From Magicicada septendecula (lineage: Eukaryota; Arthropoda; Insecta; Hemiptera; Cicadidae), in contig JAWRYS010000708.1 in NCBI GenBank assembly GCA_034769895.1, positions 1 to 64,000 on the forward strand: a DNA stretch of 64,000 nucleotides, in the 5' to 3' direction. The position numbers and the translations under genes were made by a program. The notes under the pieces were generated by a model that was not told the origin of the DNA, did not search any database, and worked only from the letters and a program-made list of their open reading frames with translations. This document shows positions 22,701 to 33,609 of the stretch, in pieces (the stretch's first letter is position 1; every line of letters starts with the position of its first letter).

Positions 22701-23060
22701 TTCCTAAAGAGTATTCCATATTTCTTTGCCATAGTTGTTGCCATTGTTTCCGTCCAATCCGAGGCTTTCTTGAAGGTTCCGTGGTGTGGTATTTTTTCCG
22801 GGGGTAGGTTACCGGCCTACCGCCCAACCCCCAACCTGGAGGACCAGGGATTTTTCTGTTAGGGTTCTCTTCCCTTAGCCGATGGGTCCCAGTTTTCTGG
22901 CGCCGGGAACTCACCATTCACCCTCTCTCGTCTGCTACATTACGTACTCAGGGGCCACGCGACTTTCGTCTTCGAGAACGTGAGAGTAGGATTTGTGGGT
23001 AGAGCTGAGTTCCCTTCCGGGAACCTCTGACTCTCTCATCAGAAACAGTCGGCGTTTCTC
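19740..23060 (-). mobile_element. Nearly full-length non-LTR retrotransposon, RTE-like
   Basis: The minus strand carries, in order, a short 5' leader, an apurinic-type endonuclease, a reverse transcriptase and a C-terminal RWAGHVARM block, filling about 3.2 kb with no separate ORF1, as in RTE-clade LINEs. The 5' limit (about 23060) and 3' limit (about 19740) are estimates: I saw no poly(A) tail and no clear target duplication. The right end abuts a PLE fragment (23134) and then a P-like transposase piece, so this is probably part of a nest of insertions. Confidence 0.8.
19831..22917 (-). pseudogene. RTE-like LINE polyprotein (endonuclease plus reverse transcriptase), broken
   Basis: The N-terminal part (from 22917) shows the endonuclease motifs LGTWNVRTLNRPG, ITAIQETRW, IIGDMNAKIG, NQIDHVLID and SDHMLM. 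After a Lys/Arg-rich linker the reverse transcriptase begins: GIDEIPSELLKWGG, WRKTIICPIHKKGD, NYRGISLL, VDFRQAYDSIDR (motif A), GLKQGDGLAPTLFNLALE (motif B) and YADDINIM (motif C, the catalytic Asp pair). After a frame change come LKINIDKTKIL and KYLGTILEK. Near 20060-19850 is the tail HLRWAGHVARM...RPVGRPRRRWEDVVDEDAK. One in-frame TGA lies at 21484-21486 between the linker and the reverse transcriptase. Frameshifts follow at about 20590 and again between 20350 and 20120. The domain order and tail favour the RTE clade; the exact clade needs a phylogeny. Confidence 0.87.
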
Positions 23061-23133
23061 AGAGTTTTAGTGTTGCATAGTAATTGGCATCCTATAACCT
23101 CCGAGACCTGTAACCCACCTTTAGCCCCCTGTA

Positions 23134-23519
23134 GAAGCAATTGCAACAAATTCTACATAGGCCAGACAGGACGTAGCTTCAAACAGAGATACATTGAACA
23201 CACAAAGGCACTCCACTCCACCACAGAATCCACCTTTGTAAACCACCTCATTGAGGCAAACCACACATACAAAAACATTGACAATAACATGAACATTCTA
23301 CACGTACACACAAAAGGCCGAAAACTATACACTCTAGAACAATTGGAAATATACAAACACACGAAAACAAATAAAAACGACATCCTAAACGAACAGACAC
23401 AATTCAAATCGCACGCATTATTCGAACACATCTCACCCCACACAAACAACATCGATCTTTCGAAATTCGATTCCGTCGCCCACAACAGGACGGACAGCGC
23501 TACCAGCGGCAACCTCTGA
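23134..23519 (+). pseudogene. GIY-YIG endonuclease remnant of a PLE
   Basis: The family-A frame is recognisable from NCNKFYIGQTGRSFKQRYIE through NHLIEANHTYKNIDNNMNIL, GRKLYTLEQLEIYKH and NDILNEQTQFKSHALFEH to the stop at 23517-23519. The first residues of the open frame (from 23070) are not PLE sequence and come from neighbouring DNA. It is nearly identical over this part to the copy at 61024-62764, with scattered substitutions (VNHL for ANHL, LYTLEQ for LDTLKQ), so the insertion is fairly recent. The reverse transcriptase and the first cysteine of the zinc pair are absent. Confidence 0.85.
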
Positions 23520-23630
23520 AGAAGCCTTTTTAAAGGTGAAAAGCGGTTCAGGTTGTAAGGTAAAACTTTATGTTTTTACTTACTTATAAAAAACTTTGTG
23601 TTCCGAGTCGTGAATATAATAGTTGTATTT
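23134..23630 (+). mobile_element. Penelope-like element (family A), 3' fragment
   Basis: Only the GIY-YIG end and the 3' tail survive. The tail has ctgaaga...ggtgaaa and gtaaggtaaaac, and continues to ccgagtcgtgaatata, matching the tail of the PLE at 60884-62764 in the opposite orientation. It lies between the LINE 5' end and a P-like transposase fragment; the right boundary is near 23630, where the P-like frame begins. Confidence 0.85.
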
Positions 23631-24486
23631 AGTAAAATTAGCGTTTAAAATTTTTAGTGAAACAAATGTAGCTGCTCTTCAATGTATTTCAAAAGACAAA
23701 GTGGATCTACTTCCAGATGTTCAAGGAACATGCTTGTTTTTAAGCATTATTATTAGATGGTGGAAAATTGTTAATGTAAAAAGTGCTTGGGAAGGCAAAA
23801 GGTTTAATGATGAATATAGAGACCCTATTCGCTCTAACAGCACATTACAAATAGATTTTCTAAGAAAAATGTTTCTGTGGCTCAAAAACTGGAAGCAGAC
23901 TGTACCTATTTCTCAGTCACTATCAGCACAAACCTTTCAGTCTCTTATTCATACAACTGACACTTTTTGACACCTCATACCCTACATATTTGAAAAATAT
24001 AAAACTGATTATTTGTTGTTAAGTAAATTTCAAAATGATGTATTAGAAGGTAGATTTGGATATTATAGACAATTAAGCGGAGCCAATTACTATGTTAGTT
24101 TCATGCAAGTTCTAGAGAGTGAGAGAAAAATCAGGTTTAAAGACACTATTTTCTTGTTATGTGAAAATAAAGAGATATCTTTAAAGACATTGCTTCCATG
24201 TAAAAATGATTCTTGTGAAACTGCAGTAAACATAGATTCATTTTACGAAATTATATATTATGACTTTTCTTTGGACTGTGTCCCTAAAGATAAGCTTACC
24301 ATTGTAGTTTATATAGCTGTTAGAAAACAAGTTTATGTGGCTATGCTGTTAGAAAACAAGTGAGAAATAATATCTGTCAACTGTGTAGTGATTGATTACA
24401 ATCAAATAAAGAAATAGAAGTAGATATTCCCACAGACTTAACATTAGAAATGGATAGAGGTAAATTAATGTTACCCTCTGAATCAT
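23629..24486 (+). pseudogene. P-element-like transposase, C-terminal part
   Basis: From about 23629 the frame reads VKLAFKIFSETNVAALQ, FLSIIIRWWKIVNVKS, FLRKMFLWLKNWKQT and QTFQSLIHTTDTF. Then, after a stop at 23968-23970 in the same frame, come FQNDVLEGRFGYYRQLSGAN and FMQVLESERKIRFKD. The last block is highly characteristic of P transposases and the related host protein THAP9. A small internal duplication of gctgttagaaaacaag near 24320-24360 shifts the frame, after which CQLCSD-like and LEMDRGKLMLPSES pieces appear up to 24486. The N-terminal THAP DNA-binding domain and the first catalytic residues are missing, and the left side is replaced by a PLE. It is a transposon relic. P-like elements occur well beyond Drosophila. 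Confidence 0.85.
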
Positions 24487-24825
24487 GGGCGGATTTTCTG
24501 TACTGCCACCCCCAGGCATGGCAGTTAATGCCGCCCCCTCCACCCTCTCCTATCTCTCTCCCTCATTCCCCTCCCTACCCCTCTTCGATTTCACATCCTC
24601 TTTCCCCCCCAGTTTGATTGTCTGCCTCGTTTCCTTTGACTGTCAGGTGAATTATATTTCATGTAAAAATAAATAAACATTGATAATATAAATATTTACT
24701 TGTCAGCAGAAAATAATTAATTTTAGTTAGAAATTAAGGGAAACGTAAATAAAATCAGATAAAATATGCGTACAAACATTATTTATTAAATGACAAACGG
24801 AAAATACTGGAATACTGGTACAGTT
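24487..24825. other. Pyrimidine-rich then AT-rich spacer
   Basis: 24520-24620 is dominated by C and T on the plus strand. A catgggcgga motif at the left edge may be the terminal end of the hAT element whose gene lies at 25120-26217, but no matching right end was found. Confidence 0.35.
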
Positions 24826-25115
24826 ATATATGCAACTCAACTAGTTTTATCGTATTCAAAGATTACAGCACAGAAATAATAATAATGCAACAAATACTGA
24901 ATAATGTTAGTTTGATATGAAACAAATGAAATTGAAATCATATTACTTGGAAAAATCTAGTTATAACAAAACTATATATGCAACTCAACTAATTTTATCG
25001 TATACAAAGATTACAGCAGAGAAATAATAATAATGCAACTAATACTGAATAATGTTTGATATGAAAATAATGAAACTGAAAACATATTACTTGGAAAAAT
25101 CTAGTTATAACAAAA
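24826..25115. repeat. Two-copy tandem duplication, ~147-bp unit
   Basis: 24826-24972 and 24974-25115 are close copies offset by 148 bases. Both begin tatatgcaactcaacta and end gaaaaatctagttataacaaaa, with small differences between copies. The duplication lies in the 3' flank of the minus-strand hAT gene and probably arose there by slippage or unequal exchange. Confidence 0.85.
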
Positions 25116-25119
25116 GTAT

Positions 25120-26217
25120 TTACAGTTTTCTTCGAGATTTTGTTTGGGGAAAGACATTAATAACTTCAGAAAAATCCATTGACATTAACATGTCACCTTT
25201 GATTGACAGTACCGCCAGCGAGTTTAAGTGATCCTCGCCTATGTTTGTGTGGAGATATATTTTCACTCTTCTAAGCCATGAAAAGGCTCTTTCCGCTGAA
25301 CAATTGGAGACAGCCGTACTCACAAACATTCTCAGAGCAATATCTAAGTTCGGATAGACCATCTGAAGATCATCTTTACGATTGAGGTGGCAAGACTCAG
25401 AGGTGTTAACCGCTTATCCTCCTTTGTTGGCTGTAGCTCAACCTGCTCAACTGGCATTGGAGTGCCGCTTGTTTTGTCCATTTGCCTTTTCCTTTTTTTC
25501 TCTTCTTCACTTTATTAAAACCCTCTACTGGAGCTTCTTCCAGAAACCATTTAAAATTAATAATTTCATCCAAGAAGGCGTTTTCTAAATCATTTGGTTA
25601 TTCTCTAACAAGGTTCTCACCTGCCCTACTTAGGTCTTCATTGCTCAAGTCTTTAATTTGAGTTAACGCTTGGCATTTTCAATTTACTTCTGCATATGCA
25701 TTCCTTTTTTTTTTCAAGTTGCATTTTCAGGTTATCAATGATAACAATGAAAACATTCACCCTCAGGTTTTCACGAGGAGTGAACACTGCACCTTCGCTT
25801 CCACATAGTTTGTCCTGTTGTCTTTTTCTCTTAGTCATGTGTTTATTCTCGTCATACAACTTCAATTGGGACAGTTCTTTGGCTTTTTCTTCAAAGTAAT
25901 CAAAATTATCTCTTGTTGATTCCATGAGCTTAATTAATGAGTCATACAAGTGGATTACTGATTTAAGGTCAATGTCCATGCATTGCAGTTTCTTATTCGT
26001 GTCATTCAGCCTTTGGAGTATGAAACCCCAAAATTCAGCCATAAAAGCAGTCTCTAGCGAGTCCATTTTTGTAGCCAAACCTCTTGCTTCAGCGCGAGTA
26101 ACTGCCTTTTGTGTTGGATCTTCAAAAATGTTCAGCAAAGTTTGATAAATTTGTTGCCAGTTATTTCTCTGAGCTTTGCAGGCGTCATCTCGTGCAGACC
26201 ATCTAGTAGAACTGAAC
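25120..26217 (-). pseudogene. hAT transposase (ZMYM1-like), C-terminal half, interrupted by a PLE
   Basis: On the minus strand the upstream part, 26138-25653, reads FEDPTQKAVTRAEARGLATK, AEFWGFILQRLND and SVIHLYDSLIKLMESTRDNF. After frame breaks between 25650 and 25363, the C-terminal hAT dimerisation region appears at 25362-25120: YPNLDIALRMFVSTAVSNCS, AERAFSWLRRVKIYLH and DHLNSLAVLSIKGDML. This is the pattern of ZMYM1-like hAT transposases. The N-terminal half, including the zinc finger and first catalytic Asp, is absent because the sequence is cut at about 26217 by the PLE at 26218-27465. It is a different hAT lineage from 3185-5127, judging by its distinct dimerisation motif. Confidence 0.83.
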
Positions 26218-27465
26218 TAGTTTTACACTCAAACAGATGGACTACCCATGGGCTCCCCTATATCAGGTATACTAGCCGAAATATTTATACACACCATAGA
26301 ACAGGAACACATACTGAACAATAACAAATACACCGATAAAATAATATATTGGCACAGGTACGTTGATGACATTTTACTCCTCTACAACGGCAACAAAAGA
26401 CAAATAGAAAATTTCCACAAATACATTAACACTATACACCATAAATTATAATTCACGCTTGAAATAGAACTAAATAATAGCATAAACTTCTTAGACCTTA
26501 CAATCACCAAAACAAACAACACACACACATACAAAATATACAGGAAACCCACCACATCAGACATGGTCATACATAACTCATCCAACCACCCAACTCAACA
26601 CAAACATGCAGCTTTCAACTACATGCTCCATAGGCTCACTACAATACCCCTAAACATACATGACTACCAAGAAGAATTAAACACAATCAAATACATAGCA
26701 GTCAAAAATGGATACAACCCCGATTTAATAAATAAACTACACAAACGCATCCTAAACACAAAAAGTAAAACACATCAGACCAACAGCACACAACCCAGTA
26801 AATACATAACACTTACATACTACAATTCCAATACACACAAAATTGCAAACACATTTAGAAAACATAATTATAAAGTAGCCTACAGAACCAACAACACCAT
26901 TAGGAAACACATACATAATACTAACAATGACACAGACACATACAGCAAAACAGGGGTATATAAATTAAATTGTAATGATTGTCACCAATTCTACATCGGC
27001 CAGATGGGAAGATCTTTTTCCTCCAGATTTTCAGAACATTTAAAAGCCCTCACCACAAACTACATACATTCCACATTTGCCACACATTTACAAAATGAAA
27101 ACCACAGTTACACAAACATAGAACACAACATGGAAATATTACACTACTTACCTAAAAGTAGAAAACTAAACACAGCTGAACAATTTGAAATATACAGATA
27201 TCACGCACTACAACCAAACAACATATTAAACGAACAATTACATTATAGATCACATACACTATTCGATACATTGATCCAAACACACAATTTGAACCTCAGC
27301 GCCAATTCCCTCCCACCATCAACCCCCACCACACACACCTAGTCCATAACCGTTATATCTGTAAAATGACATCCAGTATGTACTCCCACTGAGGAAGAGG
27401 AACATCACCTCAAAACGTATGGGAAAGTGATAAAGAAAGTAAGTTCATATTGTGAAAGTTTATAT
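26218..27465 (+). mobile_element. 5'-truncated Penelope-like element (family B)
   Basis: Starts inside the reverse transcriptase at YTQTDGLPMGSP and runs through the GIY-YIG domain to a 3' tail with ctgagga, a stem (agagg/cctc) and aaaacgt. The tail ends in a tatata/ataata stretch near 27465. I could not find a convincing target duplication. It interrupts the hAT relic on its left. Confidence 0.82.
26224..27342 (+). pseudogene. PLE reverse transcriptase (motif B onward) plus GIY-YIG endonuclease
   Basis: The frame opens with TDGLPMGSPISGILAEIF (motif B), then WHRYVDDILLLYNGN (motif C with the catalytic YVDD), NFLDLTITK, IYRKPTTSD and the thumb/linker ELNTIKYIAVKNGYNPDL. The endonuclease follows: GVYKLNCNDCHQFYIGQMGR (CxxC plus GIY-YIG core; consensus T replaced by M) and SEHLKAL, ending NLNLSANSLPPS. 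One in-frame TAA at 26449-26451 splits the reverse transcriptase; otherwise about 372 codons are open. Motif A and everything upstream are lost through 5' truncation. It would copy RNA at a nicked target if whole. Closest relative in the window is 14840-15571. Confidence 0.88.
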
Positions 27466-27771
27466 ATATAATAATAAACTAATATGTAAACTTCATAAAA
27501 CAACTAAATTCATCTAAAGTCATAAATGACTAAACTTGGTAGACATTTTACTGTGAAATTATATCATGACAGAAATGTAGGTGTATATAATAGAATAGAA
27601 ACAAAATACATATACAAAGTCTAAAAAGTGCAGTAATTGACTAATGTCTAATATTTGTATAATGCGAGAACTTGGGCAATCCGAAAGAAACTTCGGTACC
27701 ATGCAATTCCGCTTTGAACAAGTTTCTCTGTATATATTTTCTCTATTATTATTAATAATAATAAGACTTTT

Positions 27772-27926
27772 TGTACAAGAATATATTTTTAATTATTTTT
27801 TAAATATAACACTGTTTCAATAGTATTTAGCTAACAGCATCAGATATAAAAATTAATAATTATTTAAATTAACAGTATTTAAACAGTGTTATATTCAAAA
27901 AATAATAAAAAATATATTCTTGTACA
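27772..27926. repeat. Fold-back repeat, 46-bp arms
   Basis: 27772-27817 and 27881-27926 are inverted complements (tgtacaagaatatattttt against aaaaaatatattcttgtaca, continuing to actgttt/aaacagt), with a ~63-base loop. Looser complementarity extends outward through attattatt tracts to about 27755 and 27945. Probably an AT-rich MITE or similar non-coding element; no target duplication was identified. Confidence 0.75.
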
Positions 27927-28689
27927 ACAATTTGTATTATTATTAACAATAATATAAAAATAATACAAGAATAACTGAGTAAATATAAATGTAATATTTT
28001 CTCTAATAACTATTGTATTGTATGGCATTGCACCGTACAAAAATTTAACATCATTCTCTGCAACAGTCATGTACATTTGCATCTAGCCCATATGGCTCCT
28101 ACAAGTGTAACAAATATGTAATAATATTCTCCCTGCAAGATTAGTCTCTAGCCAAATCAGTTACTGTTGAGTATCATAATTACAACAGAAGAAAAACAGC
28201 AATGAATTCTAAATTACATAATAGCATATTAGCGAATTCGGGCGAGACAGTCTCAACAATGTTTTATGCAGACACTACTTGAGCACATATGAGTGAAAAC
28301 AATCTTGCAAACAATCCAGACAGTTTACAGTTGCAGACAAGTTTAGGTCTGGCCTACAGGAAACCAATAGTTAATCGATTACTCAACACCAAAGTGGTTA
28401 ATATTTCGTCTACTGTAATATGATTATTGTGTGTGTGTGTGTGTGTGTGTGAAAGAGAGAGGGATGTAGGGAGGGAGGAGGAAGGTAAAGAGAGTGTACG
28501 TGGGTGTAATGTTCTTAACATAATCTATCAAAATCTTTGAAACAAATTAGATGTGACAAACGAACAATATTCATATAAATAAAAACCCTTTCTATTTTCA
28601 AACAAATATTTCTACTGAGAGATATATTTTAGGTAAGAACACATTTTGACACAAAATAAGTTGTTAAAATGTTTTTGATTAGGACTATG
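27927..28689. other. Non-coding spacer with GT microsatellite
   Basis: No gene is visible. It contains a GT run at 28429-28451 followed by a purine-rich gaga/ggga tract to about 28490. Confidence 0.5.
28429..28451. repeat. (GT)n microsatellite, ~11 units
   Basis: Perfect gt dinucleotide run immediately followed by a gaaagagagaggg purine tract. Confidence 0.95.
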
Positions 28690-29301
28690 GTTTGATAGTG
28701 AAACGGTATCAGACAAGGTTTCTCTGAAAAAGGTCAATATAGCATTCTGTCTTGCCATGGCACTGATCCTTCTTGCGTACAAAAGAATTCGGCAAGCTTC
28801 TCTCTTATTACTAAAGCCGTGGCCACCCTGGTTGTATGACAGGTCGATCTTCTTCCAATCCTACAACATCCTTCTCATGTTTGTGTCTTGCCTCTGTATG
28901 TGAAATTGTAGCAAATTAAGAAGCTGATTAAATGTGTCTTGTGACATCCTGAAGTAGTTTTGCATTGAAGAATTTTGCATTGTCTGCTTTTAGCTCACTC
29001 ATTAGTGTATAAAACTGTTCCACTACCATCCGTTCACACGTTATCTGGTGTGTCCAGAATCGAGTTGTCTATGATGGCGTCGCCGACATACGAGAAGAAC
29101 AACAAGAAGAACTTCCTTGTCAGAGTCCATGATGAAATTGATATAAAAACTAAATGAAACAATCTTTTATCACTGAGCAAATGGAGAGTGGCGAGTCTCT
29201 GAAACGAACCCATTCACACGAGCCACTGAATGGTGCCACTGCATGGCACCACAAAGAAGCTGGAACAAGCGACTGAGTGGTGCCACAGAGTGGCCCGTGT
29301 G
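28690..29301 (-). pseudogene. PIF/Harbinger transposase 5' end, decayed
   Basis: On the minus strand the start MDSDKEVLLVVLLVCRRRHH at 29130 matches the Arg-rich N-terminus typical of Harbinger transposases. After a frame change comes ERMVVEQFYTLMSELKADNA. After another comes YFRMSQDTFNQLLNLLQFHI followed by QRQDTNMRR, the HTH-like signature of the family. Recognisable sequence fades by about 28700, before any catalytic residue. Upstream of the gene, 29214-29301 contains acacgagccact and its near-inverse copies, including gtggcccgtgtg at the right edge, likely the element's terminal region. The left terminus is not found. It is a non-functional fragment. Confidence 0.72.
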
Positions 29302-29970
29302 TCAGCAGCCTAAACCAGCAAGACGCTCAGTAAGCAGTGCGTACTGGTTACTACTTATACCTACTTCTGTTTTGTTCGTTTAGTTATGTGTTTTTCTGTG
29401 TTACTGTATTATTTGTAATTTGATTATTTGTATTCTGATTTATTTTGTGTAAGTATAATGGTGTCTGGATTCCGTTGAACCAGGATCCTCTTCTTCTGCC
29501 AGTGAATTTAATTATGTGATGGAAAATATACCACACTAAAAAATCGGTTACTTCGCATACATTTATGGAAATGTGTGATATTATTAATAACGGTAGATTT
29601 ACTCGTAATACAAAGGCTTTAAAATCAAAATAATCTGGCGGTTACGATCGGCATTTTAACACTGCATAAAATAGCGGCCGAATATTCTTGGCTATGTGAG
29701 TGTACTAAGTTGATGAAACTTTTCTGCTGTATTTTGTTTTCAACAGAAAAAAAGTGCGTGGAATAGTGATGGTGCTGGTGACACGGATAATCTTAGGACT
29801 GCTGTAGATGAGAGTGAGGAGTGGTATGCCAAAACAATAGCTTGTGAAATTGCAGTGGCAGCTGGTGGTTCCAAATTTTGGTGGTTGCAGTAGTCGGTTG
29901 AGTGGAGGGGGGGGGTTAAAAGAACACATTAAACAGGAGGCAGACCTACTACATATGTGCGTCATACAGT
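29302..29970. other. Spacer up to the LTR array
   Basis: No gene recognised. A G run (about nine) near 29910 and a weakly protein-like stretch at 29740-29890 (plus strand) have no family resemblance. The last four bases (cagt) are the left target duplication of the retrotransposon array. Confidence 0.5.
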
Positions 29971-32569
29971 TGTAACCCCTCTTTCATTTTCATGCCTTAG
30001 AAAAAAAAATAACCTTTTTTTTTTTTTTTTTTTTTTTTTGAAAGAGAGGCCACTTGCCCCATAATACATTACATGCATCTATCAGTTACAAGTCCCTTGG
30101 GATACAACTATAACAACAAGCTTGATAAATAAATAATCTCAGTTTCAATAAGGCCATTTCAATTCATCCCATATATATATATATCAATCTGGTTCCTTAA
30201 ATTATATAAATAAACAACATATATCGGGGAACATCCTATAAATTATATAAATCCCCCCCCCTGAATAACACTTAACACTAACATCACATATTGAAACATA
30301 GAGACACATATACATATAATATCACCACAATAAAACTCATGTTCGACCTGGCAGACAGCCTGTATATTCTATAAAGCCCCCCCAAAACCTGCAATCACAA
30401 ATCTAAGCTTCCAGCCACAGTTGTAATTAATTCAATAAAAAAAACCCACAACCCCTTGACTCCATTAAAAATGAAACCAAAAAAATTTTAAAAAACCGAA
30501 AGGATAATGATGACTAAAAACTGCGAGATGAGAGTGGCCTGGCAGCCCATATGAATTTATAACATCTAAGAAATTGTATATTATAAGTATATGAAAATCT
30601 TTAAATTTCCTTGAACTGTATACAAGTGGTAAACCCTTATCACTTAAGTTTAAACAACTGGCATAATTTTACAAAATGTTAAATCTTGTGTTACAAATAT
30701 AGATGTATCCATATATCAGGAATTTGTTCTTTAATCATAATGCTTTAATTAAACAGACAGGTCCAGCAAGCAAGTCAGAACCTAAGTTACAATAATCAGT
30801 ACCACCAGTATGATTTTACAATCTCAAAAATTATTAGTATATGCCCACAAAAAAAAAAAAAAAAATTTTAATATCAGACATCTGTGTATAATTAAATTCA
30901 AAGTAACAGCATGTTGTATTCTAGCAGCTGTGGAAGTGTGCCAGCATGTGCCAGACCAGGTAAGACAGGTATCAGGCCTGCATGAAACGGTACCAACGTG
31001 TGCCTAACTTGTGTAAAAAAAACTATGTAAATATTAACACCCGAAAACAGCCGGAAAAACGAAACCCCCATCCCTTAAATGCAGAAAATTAATAAAATAT
31101 GAACCCCGTCCTGAACCAGCCGGTTCAGAATCAAGCAACACATGATTTGAACTCAGATTGAAAGAAATAAAAACTCTAACGGCCTTTGCATAAAAGTCTA
31201 TGAAAGCAGCAAAAATAAGCTCTGGCACGCTCCCCCAGTGCAGCACACAATTACAATAATAGTACGTTATAGTTATAGAATAATTTTATAATAGTTATAA
31301 TAATGTTCATAGTGAATGTCCTGTTGACACACCCTTGACCGGATCGTCTAGCAGCGTAAGCACATGGTTTTAAAAAAAACAATTTGTAACACGGATGTAC
31401 TGCGGGCCAGGCCAACGAAAAATAATAATAGAGTTTATATCACCTCAATTGCAGCAGTAGAGTTACATCTTTACAGTTGGTTAGCAAGCTCCCTCCTCAG
31501 AACAGAGAGTGTCGGGTGGTTCATGACTGGTGAAGGCGGCAGTACACCAGCTGAGGCCACGTCTCCGTCTAGGTACGAGAACCCTAAGGATTCACAAAGG
31601 ATTAGAAATACTGTTCACTAAAATTTGCACCCTAGTCAAAGGTATTAAACATCAGAACGGGGCTCCCGACCAACTCAAGATAAATGCATAAAAGTTTTTT
31701 TTTTTTTTTTTTGAAAATTGCCTGAGGAGTAATTAAGTCTTCAAGGTAATTATGAACTCATAAGAAAAATAATAAAATGTGCATAGTGAAGCAACACTCG
31801 CACCAGATTTAACAAGTGCCGGCATAATCAAACAGGTTGGACCCGCTTCACCACGTGGCGACACAAATATCGTAATTTGTCAGAAAATGACCACACTAAA
31901 GGCCCTTACAGTTACACACAATTAAAAGAGTCATAGTATTTCATCTAAGGGTGGTCTCACAATTTACTTTCAACTGCAATAATTAAAGAAAAAGACACTC
32001 TTCCGGTCCAGTGCGTGTTCATGTATAACCAACACGATTCAACTCTGTCTATACGTACTTGCTTTAGTTATAATTTTATACAACAATTGAACAAATGATT
32101 AACAGTGATTATTGTACGATAATTAAAAGAATTACTGGCTGTATGTACTGAAACATCAATTAATTTTCTTACCCTACACACACACGTCTGATCGCAACAC
32201 GTGCATTCTACTCTCGCATTCGGCTGAATATATTTGAGTTTAATTATTCCCTTACTATTCAATCATTTTATAGCATACTGTAAATCACTCACCGGGAAGT
32301 CTCGAAAAATTAGCCTGCCATCAAGACGAGAAGAAAATTACCCAAGTAGACTGTCCAAGGTAGAGAGCTTGTTGATTCAGTCAAAGTCTGCGTCGAACTA
32401 ACTGGTACAGCCACAACGCAACAAACAGCAAACTTCGATGCGAGATAGCGCGCGCTGTCTAACAGCGCCTTGCCAATATCGTCGCTCTAACCGACATTAA
32501 TACTCGAGTTTATTATTAAAAAAAAATTTATTATACCTTAGATTGCCGGGTTATGCAAACACCGGCACA
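29971..32569 (-). repeat. LTR 1 (3'-most LTR of the array)
   Basis: 2599 bp, TG...CA bounded. Contains a T run near its left edge (A run on the element strand) and aataaa signals on the element strand close to that end. Shorter than LTRs 2 and 3 by about 40 bp, mostly in one segment just inside the T run. Small open frames in it are not conserved genes. Confidence 0.9.
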
Positions 32570-32579
32570 CCCCCACCCC
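32570..32579 (-). promoter_or_regulatory. Polypurine tract, unit 1
   Basis: The element strand reads ggggtggggg directly before the TG of LTR 1, the expected place for plus-strand priming. The same tract is at 38983-38992 (unit 2) and 45394-45403 (unit 3). Confidence 0.75.
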
Positions 32580-33609
32580 AAAAGGGCAACCTGGTTGCCC
32601 CACACTTGAACTCAGGGAGGGTACCCTGCAGTGTACCCCCTTCCAAGGTGATCCTAGTGGTCCTTGCTCTCAGGACAGAGGAACCTCACAACTGCGGCCA
32701 TCCTCATACGACCCTCTCCGCCATGTCAACCCCACGGGACCGCCCCAACACGTCACCCTCTCCGGTGACCATCACCTACTCCCACCGGTCCCACTATCAT
32801 ACCCGTCCGAAGACCAAACAAGGTATCACCCACCTTGGTATGTGAGTGACCGTACAACCTCTCGTCCATCTCTTGGACCGACCAGCCATATCCACCAACA
32901 AGGCATCTCCATCCTTGCCATATGGCTGGCCCACATCCCTACACTAGGGCGGACGGCCCCGCTTAGCCCGCCAGAGAAGACCGCATAGAGGGCACGCGAA
33001 CATCCATCTCTACTTTTACTTAACCTTTTGTTCACACACCATGACTAGCAAGGGGGTTTCACTTCTCTGCTGACGTCGATACACAATATATATACAACCC
33101 TCTCTCTCAACAAAAACACCAGGGAAAACAACCGGTGAATGCGGCATGGACCGACCCTACAATGATCAACAAACTAATTCAACCACTATTAACAACGAAA
33201 CAACAGCACATAACTTCTCATCTTACTTTTAGAACAGGGGAAACTGACGATCTCCAAGACCACGACAAATCTAAGGGCACTCTCCAACTCTCTAACTTTC
33301 TCCATGATAACCTTCCAGAACAGGGGAAACTGACAATCTCGAGGACCACAATCTAATCACTTTCGGCAAGGTTCTCTAACTCCTTATTGATAGGTTTTTT
33401 TTTTTACCCCAAAGGAGGGGGGTAGGAAAATCGGGAAGATGAAAAGGCCAAGGATCATTGAAAGGTCAATAGCCAGGACTAAGGGTAAGGACATGATTCC
33501 CTCCGAAAAGGAGAATGACTGGAGAAAACCAAGGCTCGCGTGGGCAGGGGCGCAACCCTGAAGTAGACGAACACCACTGGGACTGTGGGGAACATCTACC
33601 CGCTACCCG

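Noticed and set aside
21125-22807. Plus-strand open frames opposite the LINE
   Set aside because: Antisense to conserved endonuclease and reverse-transcriptase motifs; hydrophobic composition comes from reverse-complemented charged codons.
30810-32845. Small open frames repeated in every LTR (65, 70, 85, 64, 100 codons)
   Set aside because: They recur only because the LTR recurs. Lengths vary between copies at homopolymer runs and no motif is visible.
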